Source of the DNA: Acidobacteriota bacterium | GTDB taxonomy: Bacteria; Acidobacteriota; Blastocatellia; Pyrinomonadales; Pyrinomonadaceae | DNA: 64,000 bases | Assembly (NCBI GenBank): GCA_003222895.1 | Contig: QHXI01000060.1 | Span: forward strand, 38,971 to 102,970 | Direction of reading: 5' to 3' | Shown: positions 9,248 to 18,164 of the stretch, in pieces | Layout of the letters: every line of letters starts with the position of its first letter | Position numbering within the stretch: position 1 is the first letter of the stretch | The notes under the pieces: model-generated | Database searches by the model: none | Seen by the model: the letters and a program-made list of their open reading frames with translations, nothing else | Told to the model about the DNA's origin: nothing | Program-made: the position numbers and the translations under genes

Positions 9248-10411
9248 TCACGAAAAGCTCTCCAGATATTTCACGCCGCTTCCGGTATTGAACAGCACCA
9301 CGCTCTCGTTTGCTTTCACGGCGCCGTCGCTCATCAACTTCCTTAGCGCCGGCAGGCATGCAGCCCCCTCGGGCGCGCAAAAGATTCCCTCTGCCGATCC
9401 AATTTCTTTCGTAGCGTCGATCAATTCTTCATCAGTCACCGCTACAGCAGTTCCGCCCGAGGCGCGCAGCGCATCGATAATTAGAAAGTCTCCAATTGCT
9501 TTCGGCACCCGCAGGCCTGAAGCGGTGGTGTGCGCGTTCGGAAATTCATCCGCGAATCGCTTCCCTTCTTCGAATGCACGGATGATCGGCGCGCACCCCG
9601 ATGCTTGCACGGTCACCATGCGCGGACGCTTTCGTCCGATCCAGCCCAGCTGCTCCATCTCGTCAAAAGCTTTCCACATTCCGATCAAACCAGTGCCGCC
9701 GCCGGTCGGATAAATGATGACGTCCGGCAATTCCCAATTGAACTGTTCGCCGAGCTCATAGCCCATCGTCTTCTTGCCTTCGATGCGATAAGGCTCTTTC
9801 AAAGTCGAAACGTCGAACCAACCTTCGGCTTCTTTTCGTCTGCCGACTTCGGCGCCGCAATCAGTAATCAACCCATCCAGCAATGTGACGTGCGCGCCGG
9901 TCTGTTCGCACTCGATCACGTTTGCGCGCGGCGTATCTTTTGGCATGAAGATGTGCGCTTCCAATCCCGCGCGCGCCGCATACGCGGCCAAAGCGCCCGC
10001 AGCGTTCCCGGCTGAAGGAACCGCCAGCTTCTTAGCACCCAACTCTTTGGCCATCGAAACGGCTGCGGTCATGCCGCGCGCTTTGAAACTCTGCGTGGGA
10101 TTCTGTCCCTCGTCCTTGATGTAAAGCTCGCTCAATCCGAGCTGCTCGCCCAGTCGCGATGCGTGCACGAGCGGCGTGTATCCTTCGCCTAAACTGGTCA
10201 CGTTCTCGTCGCGCTCCACCGGCAAGACTTCCCGATATCTCCATAAATCCGCCCTTCGGCGACTCAAACTTTCTTTTGTCAAAGAAGCTGAAGCCCGCTC
10301 CAGGTCATAGCGAACCAGCAGCGGTTTTCCACATTCCGTGCAGAGATTGTGCAACCTTCGTGCCTCGTGCCTGAGACCGCACGCGGCACACTCAAGATGG
10401 GTGACATTCAT
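9248..10411 (-). CDS. thrC: Threonine synthase
   Basis: 387 residues, fold-type II PLP enzyme converting O-phosphohomoserine to threonine. The N-terminus carries a zinc ribbon with C8, C11, C24 and C27 (CAAC, CTEC), as in one branch of bacterial and archaeal threonine synthases. The PLP lysine lies in [10 protein letters not shown] (Lys110), and the phosphate-binding loop SAGNAAGA and a C-terminal NTGSG are present. The family also includes cysteate synthase-like and threonine dehydratase-like members, but the ribbon plus TQSFK favours ThrC. It is a single gene: the downstream gene is 261 bp away and the cyclophilin upstream is divergent. Confidence 0.87.
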   Translation of the reverse strand: MNVTHLECAACGLRHEARRLHNLCTECGKPLLVRYDLERASASLTKESLSRRRADLWRYREVLPVERDENVTSLGEGYTPLVHASRLGEQLGLSELYIKDEGQNPTQSFKARGMTAAVSMAKELGAKKLAVPSAGNAAGALAAYAARAGLEAHIFMPKDTPRANVIECEQTGAHVTLLDGLITDCGAEVGRRKEAEGWFDVSTLKEPYRIEGKKTMGYELGEQFNWELPDVIIYPTGGGTGLIGMWKAFDEMEQLGWIGRKRPRMVTVQASGCAPIIRAFEEGKRFADEFPNAHTTASGLRVPKAIGDFLIIDALRASGGTAVAVTDEELIDATKEIGSAEGIFCAPEGAACLPALRKLMSDGAVKANESVVLFNTGSGVKYLESFS

Positions 10412-10505
10412 CGTTTTGCTTCGGTTCCTTTCAGCGACTCGCGGTGAACATGATAGCCGCTGGCAAGGAAATCCGTCAGGTGGAGCGGGAATTTTGCGGT
10501 AGTTA

Positions 10506-10610
10506 CAGAACCGCGAGCGGTAGCGACCGGATCAAGTGATTCGCTCGATGCTCTTTTTCGTTCTGAACCAGAGAGACTTCATGATCCGGTCGCTACCGCT
10601 CGCGGTTCTG
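10506..10610. repeat. 29-bp perfect inverted repeat
   Basis: The arms 10506-10534 and 10582-10610 are exact reverse complements separated by 47 bp. Each arm contains CAGAACCGC and GGTAGCGACCGG blocks. It lies in the 279-bp divergent spacer between thrC and the cyclophilin gene. It resembles a dispersed palindrome, not an insertion sequence, since no transposase is present. Confidence 0.8.
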
Positions 10611-10690
10611 ACACGCTGCCTCTGCGTGACCTTTGCAGTCTCTGCGGGTTAAGCTGTTATCAAAATTAAATTTGCAAAGGATGAGACTAA

Positions 10691-11176
10691 ATGCCAAATC
10701 GGACCGCAAACATTCAAACCAACAAAGGCACGATTAAATTTGAGTTATTGGAAGAGGACGCGCCAAAGACAACTGAAAATTTTCGCTTGCTGGCCGAAAA
10801 GGGTTTTTACGACGGAGTGATTTTTCATCGAGTCATTAACGGCTTCATGATCCAGGGCGGCGATCCGGACGGCACTGGCCGCGGTGGTCAATCAGCTTGG
10901 GGTGGAAGGTTCAATGATGAAATCAATCCGTCGTCAGACGTGTATCGTCGCGGCTACAAAGCCGGAACCGTGGCGATGGCCAACGCCGGTCCGAACACAA
11001 ATGGATCGCAATTCTTCATCATGCATGTCGATTATCCGCTGCCACCAAGCTACACGATCTTCGGCCGAGTAACTGAAGGTCAGGATGTTGTGAACTCTAT
11101 TGCGACTTCCAAAACAGATAGCGGCGATCGGCCGATGTCTGAGATTAAGATGGAGAAAGTTTCGATCGAAGAATAG
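10691..11176 (+). CDS. ppiB: Peptidyl-prolyl cis-trans isomerase, cyclophilin type
   Basis: 161 residues without a signal peptide, so cytoplasmic. The cyclophilin catalytic core is intact: FHRVINGFMIQGGDP, the GGRFNDE loop, AMANAGPNTNGSQFFI and the FGRVTEGQDVV segment. It accelerates proline isomerisation during folding. AAAGGA precedes the ATG by about nine bases. It is monocistronic, convergent with thiD, whose end lies one base past its stop codon. Confidence 0.93.
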   Translation: MPNRTANIQTNKGTIKFELLEEDAPKTTENFRLLAEKGFYDGVIFHRVINGFMIQGGDPDGTGRGGQSAWGGRFNDEINPSSDVYRRGYKAGTVAMANAGPNTNGSQFFIMHVDYPLPPSYTIFGRVTEGQDVVNSIATSKTDSGDRPMSEIKMEKVSIEE

Positions 11177-11177
11177 T

Positions 11178-11213
11178 TCAATTGTGAGTTCTGAGTTTTG
11201 AGTTTTGAATTTC
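11178..11213. repeat. Heptad array, unit CAAAACT, inside the end of thiD
   Basis: Four to five degenerate 7-nt units run from the thiD stop codon into its coding sequence, so the C-terminal residues of ThiD are repeat-encoded. Confidence 0.7.
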
Positions 11214-11996
11214 GGCCGCGACGAATTGTTTGGCGGCGGCGATTGCGTCTTTCAAATTAGCGCCCCTCGCGAGAACCGCAGCGATCGCCGATGACAAAAT
11301 GCAACCGGTTCCCCTCATCGGCTGCGCATCAATCCATCCACCCCGGAAGATTGTGACTTGGCCTTGTTCGTCGAATACATCAACAGCTTCTCGCGCGTTC
11401 TCTTCTGACCCCTGACCCCTGACTCCTGACCCCCGTCTTTGGTGTCCACCTTTGATCAGCACGGCACGCGCACCCATCTCGCGCAGCTTCTGCGCAGCGT
11501 GACGCATCGTTAGTTCGTCTTCGATTCGCACTCCGCTAAGTGTTTCGGCCTCCGGAATATTTGGTGTAATCAAGCACGCAAGTGGCAATAGTTCGCGGAC
11601 AAAAGTTTCCGTCGCATCTTGCTCGATCAGACGTTGGCCCGAAGAGGACTGCATCACCGGATCGACCACGGGCGCGGGCAATTGCTTCTCGTTAATCAGC
11701 GCGACAACTTCGCTGACGAGTTCCGCCGTCGGCAACATGCCGATTTTCACGGCTGCCACTTTGTATTCCTCAATGATGGGAAGAATCTGCGCGCGCAACG
11801 AGCGGGCGCTTTCGTGAATTGCGCCGAACACGCCTTGTGAGTTTTGAAACGTCAGCGAAGTGATCGCGGCTGTTGGCCGGCAACCGAAATGAACGAACGT
11901 ACGGACATCCGCGATCACTCCCGCGCCTCCCGAGGGATCAAAGCCGGCTATCGTCAGAACTACCGGATGCTCGCTGTGCTCGGACGTGACGCTCAT
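11178..11996 (-). CDS. thiD: Hydroxymethylpyrimidine/phosphomethylpyrimidine kinase
   Basis: 272 residues of the ribokinase-like fold. It phosphorylates HMP and HMP-P for thiamine synthesis. AGFDPSGGAGVIAD at the N-terminus binds substrate, and MRGTGC with the anion-hole Gly/Cys lies near the C-terminus. A Gly/Arg/Ser-rich insert (about residues 187-200) is encoded by a CTGACCC heptad array, and the last ten residues are encoded by another heptad array (CAAAACT type). It is the last gene of a thiE / MGMT-like / thiD operon with 4-bp spacing to its predecessor. Confidence 0.93.
   Translation of the reverse strand: MSVTSEHSEHPVVLTIAGFDPSGGAGVIADVRTFVHFGCRPTAAITSLTFQNSQGVFGAIHESARSLRAQILPIIEEYKVAAVKIGMLPTAELVSEVVALINEKQLPAPVVDPVMQSSSGQRLIEQDATETFVRELLPLACLITPNIPEAETLSGVRIEDELTMRHAAQKLREMGARAVLIKGGHQRRGSGVRGQGSEENAREAVDVFDEQGQVTIFRGGWIDAQPMRGTGCILSSAIAAVLARGANLKDAIAAAKQFVAAEIQNSKLRTHN
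11405..11434. repeat. Heptad array, unit CTGACCC, inside thiD
   Basis: Four units of CTGACCC/CTGACTC sit inside thiD and encode a Gly/Ser/Arg-rich loop. The array length keeps the reading frame open. The same unit family recurs at 19438-19512 and 41615-41677. Confidence 0.8.
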
Positions 11997-12000
11997 CCTT

Positions 12001-12480
12001 TCAGCTCAACATCACCAGCCGCCGTTCAAATCCTTCGACGCGTGGGGTTTTGCTGTTGTAATTGAGAGCGAAGCCCTCACCTTGCAGGCAACGCGCTTGT
12101 TTGTCGACGCCTCCAGGAAATTTTGGATTCAGACTGCCGTCGTCTTTCACGACTCTCCAATAAGGCGTAATTCGTTTGCGCCCGTTGGCACGATCTTCCT
12201 CGGCAGTCTCAGCAGCGATGCGAAGAAAGATGCCGGTCGTTAGCGGACAAGTCACGTCGGAAGCAAAGTCCGCGGCGAGCCTTCGTCGCAATTCACTAAC
12301 CGTCACAAGTTTGCCTTTCGGAACCTTGCGAACCAGATCATCGACCAGTTTTGGAGTCGGAATGAGCATCGTGCCTTTACCGAATCGAGACATTTTCGGT
12401 GGAATATTCACGACCTTAGGGTCTTGTTCCTTTTCCAGCTTTTCGCGCCAGCGAGTGCGGCTGATGAATTTATCTTTCAT
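12001..12480 (-). CDS. MGMT-family DNA-binding protein (alkyltransferase-like, no active Cys)
   Basis: 159 residues. The C-terminal two thirds match the winged-helix DNA-binding domain of O6-methylguanine methyltransferases, with a VTVSELRRRLA recognition region. The reactive PCHRV motif is replaced by PYWRVV, so it lacks the acceptor cysteine and cannot be a classical alkyl-transferase. Alkyltransferase-like proteins, which often have Trp in place of Cys, bind alkylated DNA and hand it to repair. It overlaps thiE by 11 bp and ends 4 bp before thiD, so it is co-expressed with thiamine genes for no obvious functional reason. Confidence 0.8.
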   Translation of the reverse strand: MKDKFISRTRWREKLEKEQDPKVVNIPPKMSRFGKGTMLIPTPKLVDDLVRKVPKGKLVTVSELRRRLAADFASDVTCPLTTGIFLRIAAETAEEDRANGRKRITPYWRVVKDDGSLNPKFPGGVDKQARCLQGEGFALNYNSKTPRVEGFERRLVMLS

Positions 12481-13144
12481 TATTTGACTCCCTCCGCTGA
12501 TTCTTTATCGATCCAACTATGCGTTTCAGATTTTCCGGCTCGCCAAACAGACTGATCCCGGCGATGCCTGCCGCGCCCGCGTCCAAACAGTCATTGGCAT
12601 TGTTGGCAGAAATTCCACCAAGCGCCAGCACCGGAAATCGTTCCAGCGCGCGAGTTACTTCAGCCAACTTTGATAATCCGAGCGGCGGTCCATATTGTTC
12701 CTTTGATTTCGTCTCGAAGATCGGTCCGACGACGACGAAGTCAGCTCCCGATTCATGCGCCGCGATCGCCTCAGCCAAAGAGTGCGTCGAAGCTCCAATC
12801 AGAAAATCCTTGCCGAAGGTCTGTCGGATCGTCGCCGCACCGAGCGATTGCGTCGTCAAGTGAACACCGTCAGCGCGGGCGCCGGCGGCAATGTCGGCGC
12901 GATCATTTACCAGCAATCGCGTCGATGTGCCACGAGTAATTTCAACGGCCCGCGAAACTAATTCGAACAACACTCGCGCGGTCAGGTTCTTTTCTCTGAT
13001 TTGAATCAGATCGAAACCGGCGTCAACAGCAGATGAAATTTGAGCAAGGAGGTCGCGAAATTCAGAACTGTTGGGCGTCGTCGCTTCCGTGGTTGCGCCG
13101 TGGGTAATCAGATAAAGGATCGGTCTTGACAGGTTGAGCGGCAT
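12470..13144 (-). CDS. thiE: Thiamine-phosphate synthase
   Basis: 224 residues, TIM barrel. It joins HMP-PP and thiazole phosphate to make thiamine phosphate. Typical motifs are present: ILYLITHG, IQIREKNL, LLVNDRADIA, DGVHL, IGASTHSLAEA, DFVVVGPIF and VLALGGIS. The start is fixed by ILYLIT close to the ATG. The first 83 bp overlap the end of the upstream membrane protein gene in another frame, so the two are translationally linked. No TPP riboswitch was recognised ahead of the operon. Confidence 0.94.
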   Translation of the reverse strand: MPLNLSRPILYLITHGATTEATTPNSSEFRDLLAQISSAVDAGFDLIQIREKNLTARVLFELVSRAVEITRGTSTRLLVNDRADIAAGARADGVHLTTQSLGAATIRQTFGKDFLIGASTHSLAEAIAAHESGADFVVVGPIFETKSKEQYGPPLGLSKLAEVTRALERFPVLALGGISANNANDCLDAGAAGIAGISLFGEPENLKRIVGSIKNQRRESNNER

Positions 13145-13481
13145 TCGTCGGCACGCGCGGCGTCAGAGTCTGCCGCGAGCTTTCCACATATGGCAGCCCG
13201 GCGTCCAGCGCGCGGACGGTCTTTCGGAAATTGACCAGCTCCCAAAATCCCATGCCCAAATTGAGGATACCGATGCCAGAGACGGCGCCGCGCACCCAAC
13301 CCGAGGCGATAAACCTTTGCACGCCGAAGCCGACTTTTCGCGAGGCGAGCAACAGAAAATAATTGTTGCCCCAATCGCTCAGGCCGAACCAGCCGTGCGG
13401 CACCCAGGGCAGCACCGCGAGTACGACGCCGATCTCGATGCACAGAATAATGTAGAAAATTACCGACAGCCGGGAAGACAT
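13062..13481 (-). CDS. Small membrane protein of unknown function
   Basis: 139 residues. Two hydrophobic helices are clear: LSVIFYIILCIEIGVVLAVL at the N-terminus and a second around AVSGIGILNLGMGFWELV. Between them is a segment WVPHGWFGLSDWGNNYFLL, and the tail is polar and Pro-rich. AAGGAAA lies seven bases before the ATG, supporting translation. It precedes thiE with an 83-bp overlap and follows the TPR gene's stop by 86 bp. I do not recognise a family; a role in thiamine transport is not supported by motifs. Confidence 0.65.
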   Translation of the reverse strand: MSSRLSVIFYIILCIEIGVVLAVLPWVPHGWFGLSDWGNNYFLLLASRKVGFGVQRFIASGWVRGAVSGIGILNLGMGFWELVNFRKTVRALDAGLPYVESSRQTLTPRVPTNAAQPVKTDPLSDYPRRNHGSDDAQQF

Positions 13482-13567
13482 AATTTGCTTTCCTTAAGAA
13501 CAAAAATACCACAAAGCTAAGGTTCTGTCTCAGCTCTGTGGCATTGAATGGGGTTGCCTTATGATGC

Positions 13568-15769
13568 TTACTGGGCCAATCGCGATTGTAACGCGCGCAA
13601 TCTTTCATTGACGCCGCGATAAGAAACGTTCATTCCGTAAATTTCAGTAAACAGATCCATCGCCTGATTCAAATCGCCCGCTTGCTCGTGCGCGGCGGCC
13701 AGCTCGAATCGCAGAGCTTGTCGTTCGTCTTCGGAAACGTTCGGCGCGCTCAACCCCTGGTTTAGCCATTTGACGGCGAGCTGCGGCACACCCTTCTGCA
13801 TGAAACAATGCGCCAGTAGATTGCAGCACTGCATATAACGCGAGCTGCCATCATCGGCAGACACAAGGCTAATTGCGATCTGAAATTCTTCCAGCGCTTC
13901 TTCGAAGAGATCCATCTCTTGGTACGCCAAGCCCAGGTTGTAATGCGTTTCGTAATCTCCATTGCTCGCTGATCCGACTTCAGCGGATGCGCGGTATTCT
14001 TCGAAGACCTCTGCTAAACCAGAATCGATAGCCTTTGCAGGCATGGGCGAGGCCGTCTTGGGTGCGTCGTCAAACGACTGCAACGAGAAGTCCTCGTCAA
14101 TACTCAACTCGAGAGGTTCCAAAGCAGGCGCAGATTGAGCAACTTCGGGCTCGGCTCCAATTGATAAGTTAAGCTTCTTGCGGCGCGCATCAATATCGGG
14201 ATGCGCTCCGAACTGATTTTCCAAAAGACTCAGCGTATCAATTGCGATGTCGACATAACCCTGCTCGATATAGAAGTCGACGCTCTCCAATTCCTGCTTC
14301 CTGATCGCATCGTGTCGATCTGAATCTGCATTTCGCTCTTCGGATGCAACTTGCGAATTGACCTTGTCTTCTTCATTCCCTTCGAACGCAAACCCGCGCT
14401 CAATGTCCATCTGATCTAGTTTTTCGGGGGGAGACACTTCAGTTGATGCTTCCTCAGCAAACTCGAATTGACTCTCACTAGCTGAAGCATCAGTTTGCGG
14501 CCCGAACGCAAATTCTTCTTCGAACGACTGAATCGGTTGTGGTCCAGATGGAACGGCCGACTCAGATTCCGTCATTAACCTTTCCTCAACAACCTCTTCT
14601 TCCGGACCACCAAGTTGATTCAGCCGTTCGACATAATCACTATCTTCTGGAGCTAAGCGCACCAACTGGCTCAACGCGTGACGTTCATCTTCGGCTAAAC
14701 CCGCGGCTTGGGCGGCCTCGACGAGTCGCTCGAGCGCGGCTTTCAGATTCTCTGAATCGCGACGCAACGAATACGCGTGGGCCAACAGCCGAAGTGCGGG
14801 GACGTTATCCGCATCACACGTCAACAACTCGTTCAATAATTCCAGCAAGTCGGCATCGTGACGCTCGGCCAATATCTGCTCTGAGATCGATCCGATCACT
14901 CGGATCGCATCTTCGAGTTTGTCCGATCGCATGAACAGGCGCGCCACTTCGATCATGCGCAAGTAAGCGGAAGACTCTTTCGCGATCAATGCGATCGTGG
15001 CTGACTCAGCCCGGTCGGGATCTTCAGCTTCAATATATGCGCGCGCGAGGATCGAAACCAGATCGGCATCGTCGGGATGTTCCTGCGACGCACGCGCGAT
15101 AATTTCGGCCGCCTCGTCGGCAGTTCCGCGCACTGTGTGCGCCGCTAACAGTCCTGCGAGCGTCGGGTGATCGGCGGGCTCCAACTCCAAAGACTTGCCA
15201 AAGACTTCGAGCGCTTCATCCAACGATCCCCGCGCCAACAAAGTTTGCGCCGCAATTGTGAAAGAGGCGGCGGCCTCTTTCTTCATTCCTTCGTTCAGGT
15301 ACCCATCGGCAAGCTTGATTCGAACTTCGGTGTTTTGCGGATCGAGATCGGCTATCTTGCGCAGCACTTCCAGTCCGGCTTGCGTCGCTCCTGATTTCGC
15401 ATGAGCGTTTGCCACCATCAGATAATGCGCGCGAGCCTCGACGATTAGATCCTGTTGCGCGTAAAGATCAGCGAGACTCATCGCGATCTCGGCGTCGTTC
15501 GGAGCCAGCCGATCGATCTTCTTGAACATCGCGATCGCCTTGGGCGCAAATTCCTGCTCGCGATAATGATCGGCGATGCGACGGAAACATGAGATCGCTT
15601 CGGCTTTGTTGCCAACGCGAACATGAAGATCTCCAAGAGTGTTGAGGGTGCTGTAATCCTCCGGCTCGCTCTCGACGATCTTGCAGTACTCTGTTACTGC
15701 TGCCGGAATTTTCCCCGTTTCCAGGTACTTCTCGGCCGCACGCAGAGTCTTTACCTTATCGATTGCCAT
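13568..15769 (-). CDS. Large TPR-repeat protein
   Basis: 733 residues without a signal peptide. It contains many consecutive TPR units (for example GDLHVRVGNKAEAISCFRRIA, SLADLYAQQDLIVEARAHYL and NLGLAYQEMDLFEEALEEFQIA) over residues 1-390 and 585-730. The two blocks are separated by an acidic, low-complexity linker (about 390-560) rich in Glu and Ser. Such proteins are typical scaffolds; in related genomes similar ones sit near pilus or motility genes, but nothing of that sort is present here. It starts ATG with AGGA directly upstream and appears monocistronic. Confidence 0.87.
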   Translation of the reverse strand: MAIDKVKTLRAAEKYLETGKIPAAVTEYCKIVESEPEDYSTLNTLGDLHVRVGNKAEAISCFRRIADHYREQEFAPKAIAMFKKIDRLAPNDAEIAMSLADLYAQQDLIVEARAHYLMVANAHAKSGATQAGLEVLRKIADLDPQNTEVRIKLADGYLNEGMKKEAAASFTIAAQTLLARGSLDEALEVFGKSLELEPADHPTLAGLLAAHTVRGTADEAAEIIARASQEHPDDADLVSILARAYIEAEDPDRAESATIALIAKESSAYLRMIEVARLFMRSDKLEDAIRVIGSISEQILAERHDADLLELLNELLTCDADNVPALRLLAHAYSLRRDSENLKAALERLVEAAQAAGLAEDERHALSQLVRLAPEDSDYVERLNQLGGPEEEVVEERLMTESESAVPSGPQPIQSFEEEFAFGPQTDASASESQFEFAEEASTEVSPPEKLDQMDIERGFAFEGNEEDKVNSQVASEERNADSDRHDAIRKQELESVDFYIEQGYVDIAIDTLSLLENQFGAHPDIDARRKKLNLSIGAEPEVAQSAPALEPLELSIDEDFSLQSFDDAPKTASPMPAKAIDSGLAEVFEEYRASAEVGSASNGDYETHYNLGLAYQEMDLFEEALEEFQIAISLVSADDGSSRYMQCCNLLAHCFMQKGVPQLAVKWLNQGLSAPNVSEDERQALRFELAAAHEQAGDLNQAMDLFTEIYGMNVSYRGVNERLRALQSRLAQ

Positions 15770-15965
15770 TTCCTGAGTCAGCGGAATGAATTTGCGGCGA
15801 GGTCGGATGCCGATCGCCTTACGAGGATAATTCAGTTCTCAGTGTGCCTGAGAGCCGCGTCGGAGCTGAGCGGCACTTCTAAACTAACACGCGACAGGGG
15901 CGGTGTCAACGAGGTTTTTCTGCGCTAAACGTCGCCTAAACTGCTCGTTTTGCTTGGATTTCTCG

Positions 15966-16790
15966 CTAGATTACGTCGGCAAAATTCTTGCGCGTGCGCG
16001 CAAACCACCAGTAGCCAATGAGGAAACTCAGCAGAGCGAACGCCGAGAAGTACGCGAGCCCAGTCCAGTCGGGCGACGAACCTTCGATGAGTACGCGCCG
16101 GTAATTTCGAACCAGCGCCGTGAATGGATTCAAGTTGATGATTTTGCGATACGGCGCGGGCACGAGTGATTCCGGATAAATGATCGGCGTCAGGTACATC
16201 CAAGCCATTAAAACAAGCGCGATTCCCTGAACAATGTCGCGGATGAAAACGCCGAGCGAAGCGACGAGCCACGCGATGCCGAAAGTTGCAACTAATTGCG
16301 GAATCAAAATCAGAGGCAGAAACACGATCGTAGCGTGAACCTCTCGCCGCAGGATGGCGATCGCAACGACCAGCACGATCGTTCCGAACAATTGATTAAT
16401 TACTGCTGCCAGCGAGAGCGACACCGGCAACGTCTCCAGCGGAAAGATCACGCGTTTAACCAGGTTCGCGTGCGCGACGATCGTACCGGCAGAAAGTTGT
16501 AGCGATTCCTGAAAGGCATTCCACGGCAGCAACCCACAGAACAGATACAGCGCGTAATCCCACTGCGAGCTGTTCATGCCGAACTTAGCTTTAAAGATTC
16601 CGGCAAAAATTATCGTAAAGATCGCGATCATTACTACCGGTGTCAACAGCGCCCAAACGATTCCCAGGATCGAGCCACGATAGCGCGCAGCCAACTCTCG
16701 TTTGGTAAGCGAGATGATTAGATCAAACCGGCCAGGAAGTTGCCACAGCGGTCGCCATACAGCGCGTCGTGCTGTTTGGGCTGATATCAT
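15966..16790 (-). CDS. ABC-2 type permease for polysaccharide/O-antigen export
   Basis: 274 residues with about six membrane helices. The N-terminus has the amphipathic LTKRELAARYRGSILGIVW segment typical of Wzm/TagG/KpsM permeases. The PLETLPVSLSLAAVINQLFG and MAWMYLTPIIYP segments also fit. It would form the channel of an ABC exporter moving lipid-linked polysaccharide across the inner membrane. The partner ATPase (Wzt-like) normally lies next door, but neither neighbour encodes one, so it must come from elsewhere or be lost. It lies between a TPR gene and a HisC-like gene on the same strand. Confidence 0.88.
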   Translation of the reverse strand: MISAQTARRAVWRPLWQLPGRFDLIISLTKRELAARYRGSILGIVWALLTPVVMIAIFTIIFAGIFKAKFGMNSSQWDYALYLFCGLLPWNAFQESLQLSAGTIVAHANLVKRVIFPLETLPVSLSLAAVINQLFGTIVLVVAIAILRREVHATIVFLPLILIPQLVATFGIAWLVASLGVFIRDIVQGIALVLMAWMYLTPIIYPESLVPAPYRKIINLNPFTALVRNYRRVLIEGSSPDWTGLAYFSAFALLSFLIGYWWFARTRKNFADVI

Positions 16791-16830
16791 CCGGACTATT
16801 GTAGATGGTTGAGCGATCGTTGTCAGCGCA

Positions 16831-18036
16831 TTAAGCCGTCCGAATCACTTCGCGGAAAGCCGTCAGGAAAGTCTCCATCTCAGACTGCTTGCCGATTGTC
16901 ACGCGCAGGTGACTCGGCAGCGCCGGAAACATTCGGCCAACTTGCACGCCGCGTTGACTCAGCGCGCTAATCAGAGGTTGCACTGGACGCTTCACGTCGA
17001 TCATCATGAAGTTTGCTTGCGATGGAATTTGCTGAAACCCAAGTTTGTCCAATTCAGAAATCACAAATTGTTTCGTCTGCCCGTTCAGCTTGCGCCCGTT
17101 TGGAACTTGATCAGGATCGTTTAGGCTGGCGATTGCCGCAACGACGGCCATAATATTTACGCTGTCCCAGGTTTGATGCGGCCGCATTCGCTTGATCGTT
17201 TCACTCTGCGCAATGCAGTAGCCGCAACGTAGACCGGCCATCCCGTAAATCTTCGAAAAGGTACGCGCGACGATCAGATTCGCATGAACCTTCACCATGG
17301 GAATTACGCTTTCGTAATCAGCACTGTCAGCATAGTGAAAATACGCTTCGTCAACGAGGATCATCGTTTCCTTCGGTGCGTTGGTAATGAAATCGCGGAG
17401 CTCTTTCTTTGGCGTGATGCTCGCCGTTGGATTGTTTGGATTGCAAACATAAACGAGACCTTCGTTCGCTGCAGCCAGCATCCTCGTCAGATCGTGGGCG
17501 TACCTGCTGTTGAGTCGAACCTTGACCACTTCGGCGCGATTAATGCGCGCATGATTCAGAATCGCTTCGAACGTTGGATCGGCAACAACCATTTTTCCGC
17601 GACCCGGCACAAAGGTAAGCGCAGGCCCACGCGTCGGCCGCGCTAACTCAACCGCGCGATTATCATTCGTCATCGGACCAGTGAACGCCGACGCGCAGAT
17701 TTTCAAAATCTCGCCCGACCCATCGCCTAACACAATCTGGTCGCGACTGACGCCATTCAGCTTCGCGATTGTGTCGATCAAAACGTCCGCGTGTTCATCC
17801 GGATAACGCCACGCCAACGAAAACGCGTCGGTCATCGCTTTCAACGCCATCGACGATGGGCCATAAGGGTTCTCGTTTGAACTGAGTCGAACAACTGGCG
17901 ACGTCGAGGCGATGAAAGAGTTTTCAGCTAACAACTGATGCGCGAAAGAAACATTCGGTCGAGCCACAAACGTTGCGGCTCCGAGTCCGAACAATCGAGC
18001 GAATCTGCGGCGAGACATCGACGCTAGTTCCGGCAT
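16831..18036 (-). CDS. HisC-like aminotransferase with a twin-arginine signal
   Basis: 401 residues of PLP fold-type I, subclass of histidinol-phosphate aminotransferases. Motifs are SSNENPYGPS, YVCNPNNPT, VDEAYFHY and the PLP lysine in ARTFSKIYGMAGLRCGY. Unlike biosynthetic HisC it begins with a Tat signal (SRRRFARLFGLGAATF), which predicts export as a folded, cofactor-loaded protein. GGAGGT lies six bases before the ATG. A substrate other than histidinol phosphate is likely in the periplasm. tatA lies about 2.7 kb away. Enzyme family is secure, substrate unknown. Confidence 0.87.
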   Translation of the reverse strand: MPELASMSRRRFARLFGLGAATFVARPNVSFAHQLLAENSFIASTSPVVRLSSNENPYGPSSMALKAMTDAFSLAWRYPDEHADVLIDTIAKLNGVSRDQIVLGDGSGEILKICASAFTGPMTNDNRAVELARPTRGPALTFVPGRGKMVVADPTFEAILNHARINRAEVVKVRLNSRYAHDLTRMLAAANEGLVYVCNPNNPTASITPKKELRDFITNAPKETMILVDEAYFHYADSADYESVIPMVKVHANLIVARTFSKIYGMAGLRCGYCIAQSETIKRMRPHQTWDSVNIMAVVAAIASLNDPDQVPNGRKLNGQTKQFVISELDKLGFQQIPSQANFMMIDVKRPVQPLISALSQRGVQVGRMFPALPSHLRVTIGKQSEMETFLTAFREVIRTA

Positions 18037-18164
18037 GGTTGCACCTCCGTGCGTGTTTGATCGCGCGCATTATCCGCCATGAATTCGGTGAAGCAAAGCG
18101 TTTTTGATCACAAAGTCGCCGGGATGCCGGTCAATTCCGATTATGGTAGGCTGATTGGAAATCG

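Noticed and set aside
9111..9713. 200-codon + strand frame overlapping thrC
   Set aside because: Starts inside palindromic repeats and runs antisense to threonine synthase; no motif.
12481..13061. Possible TPP riboswitch ahead of thiamine genes
   Set aside because: No CTGAGA/ACCTGATCTGG-type thi-box was found upstream of thiE or the preceding membrane-protein gene.
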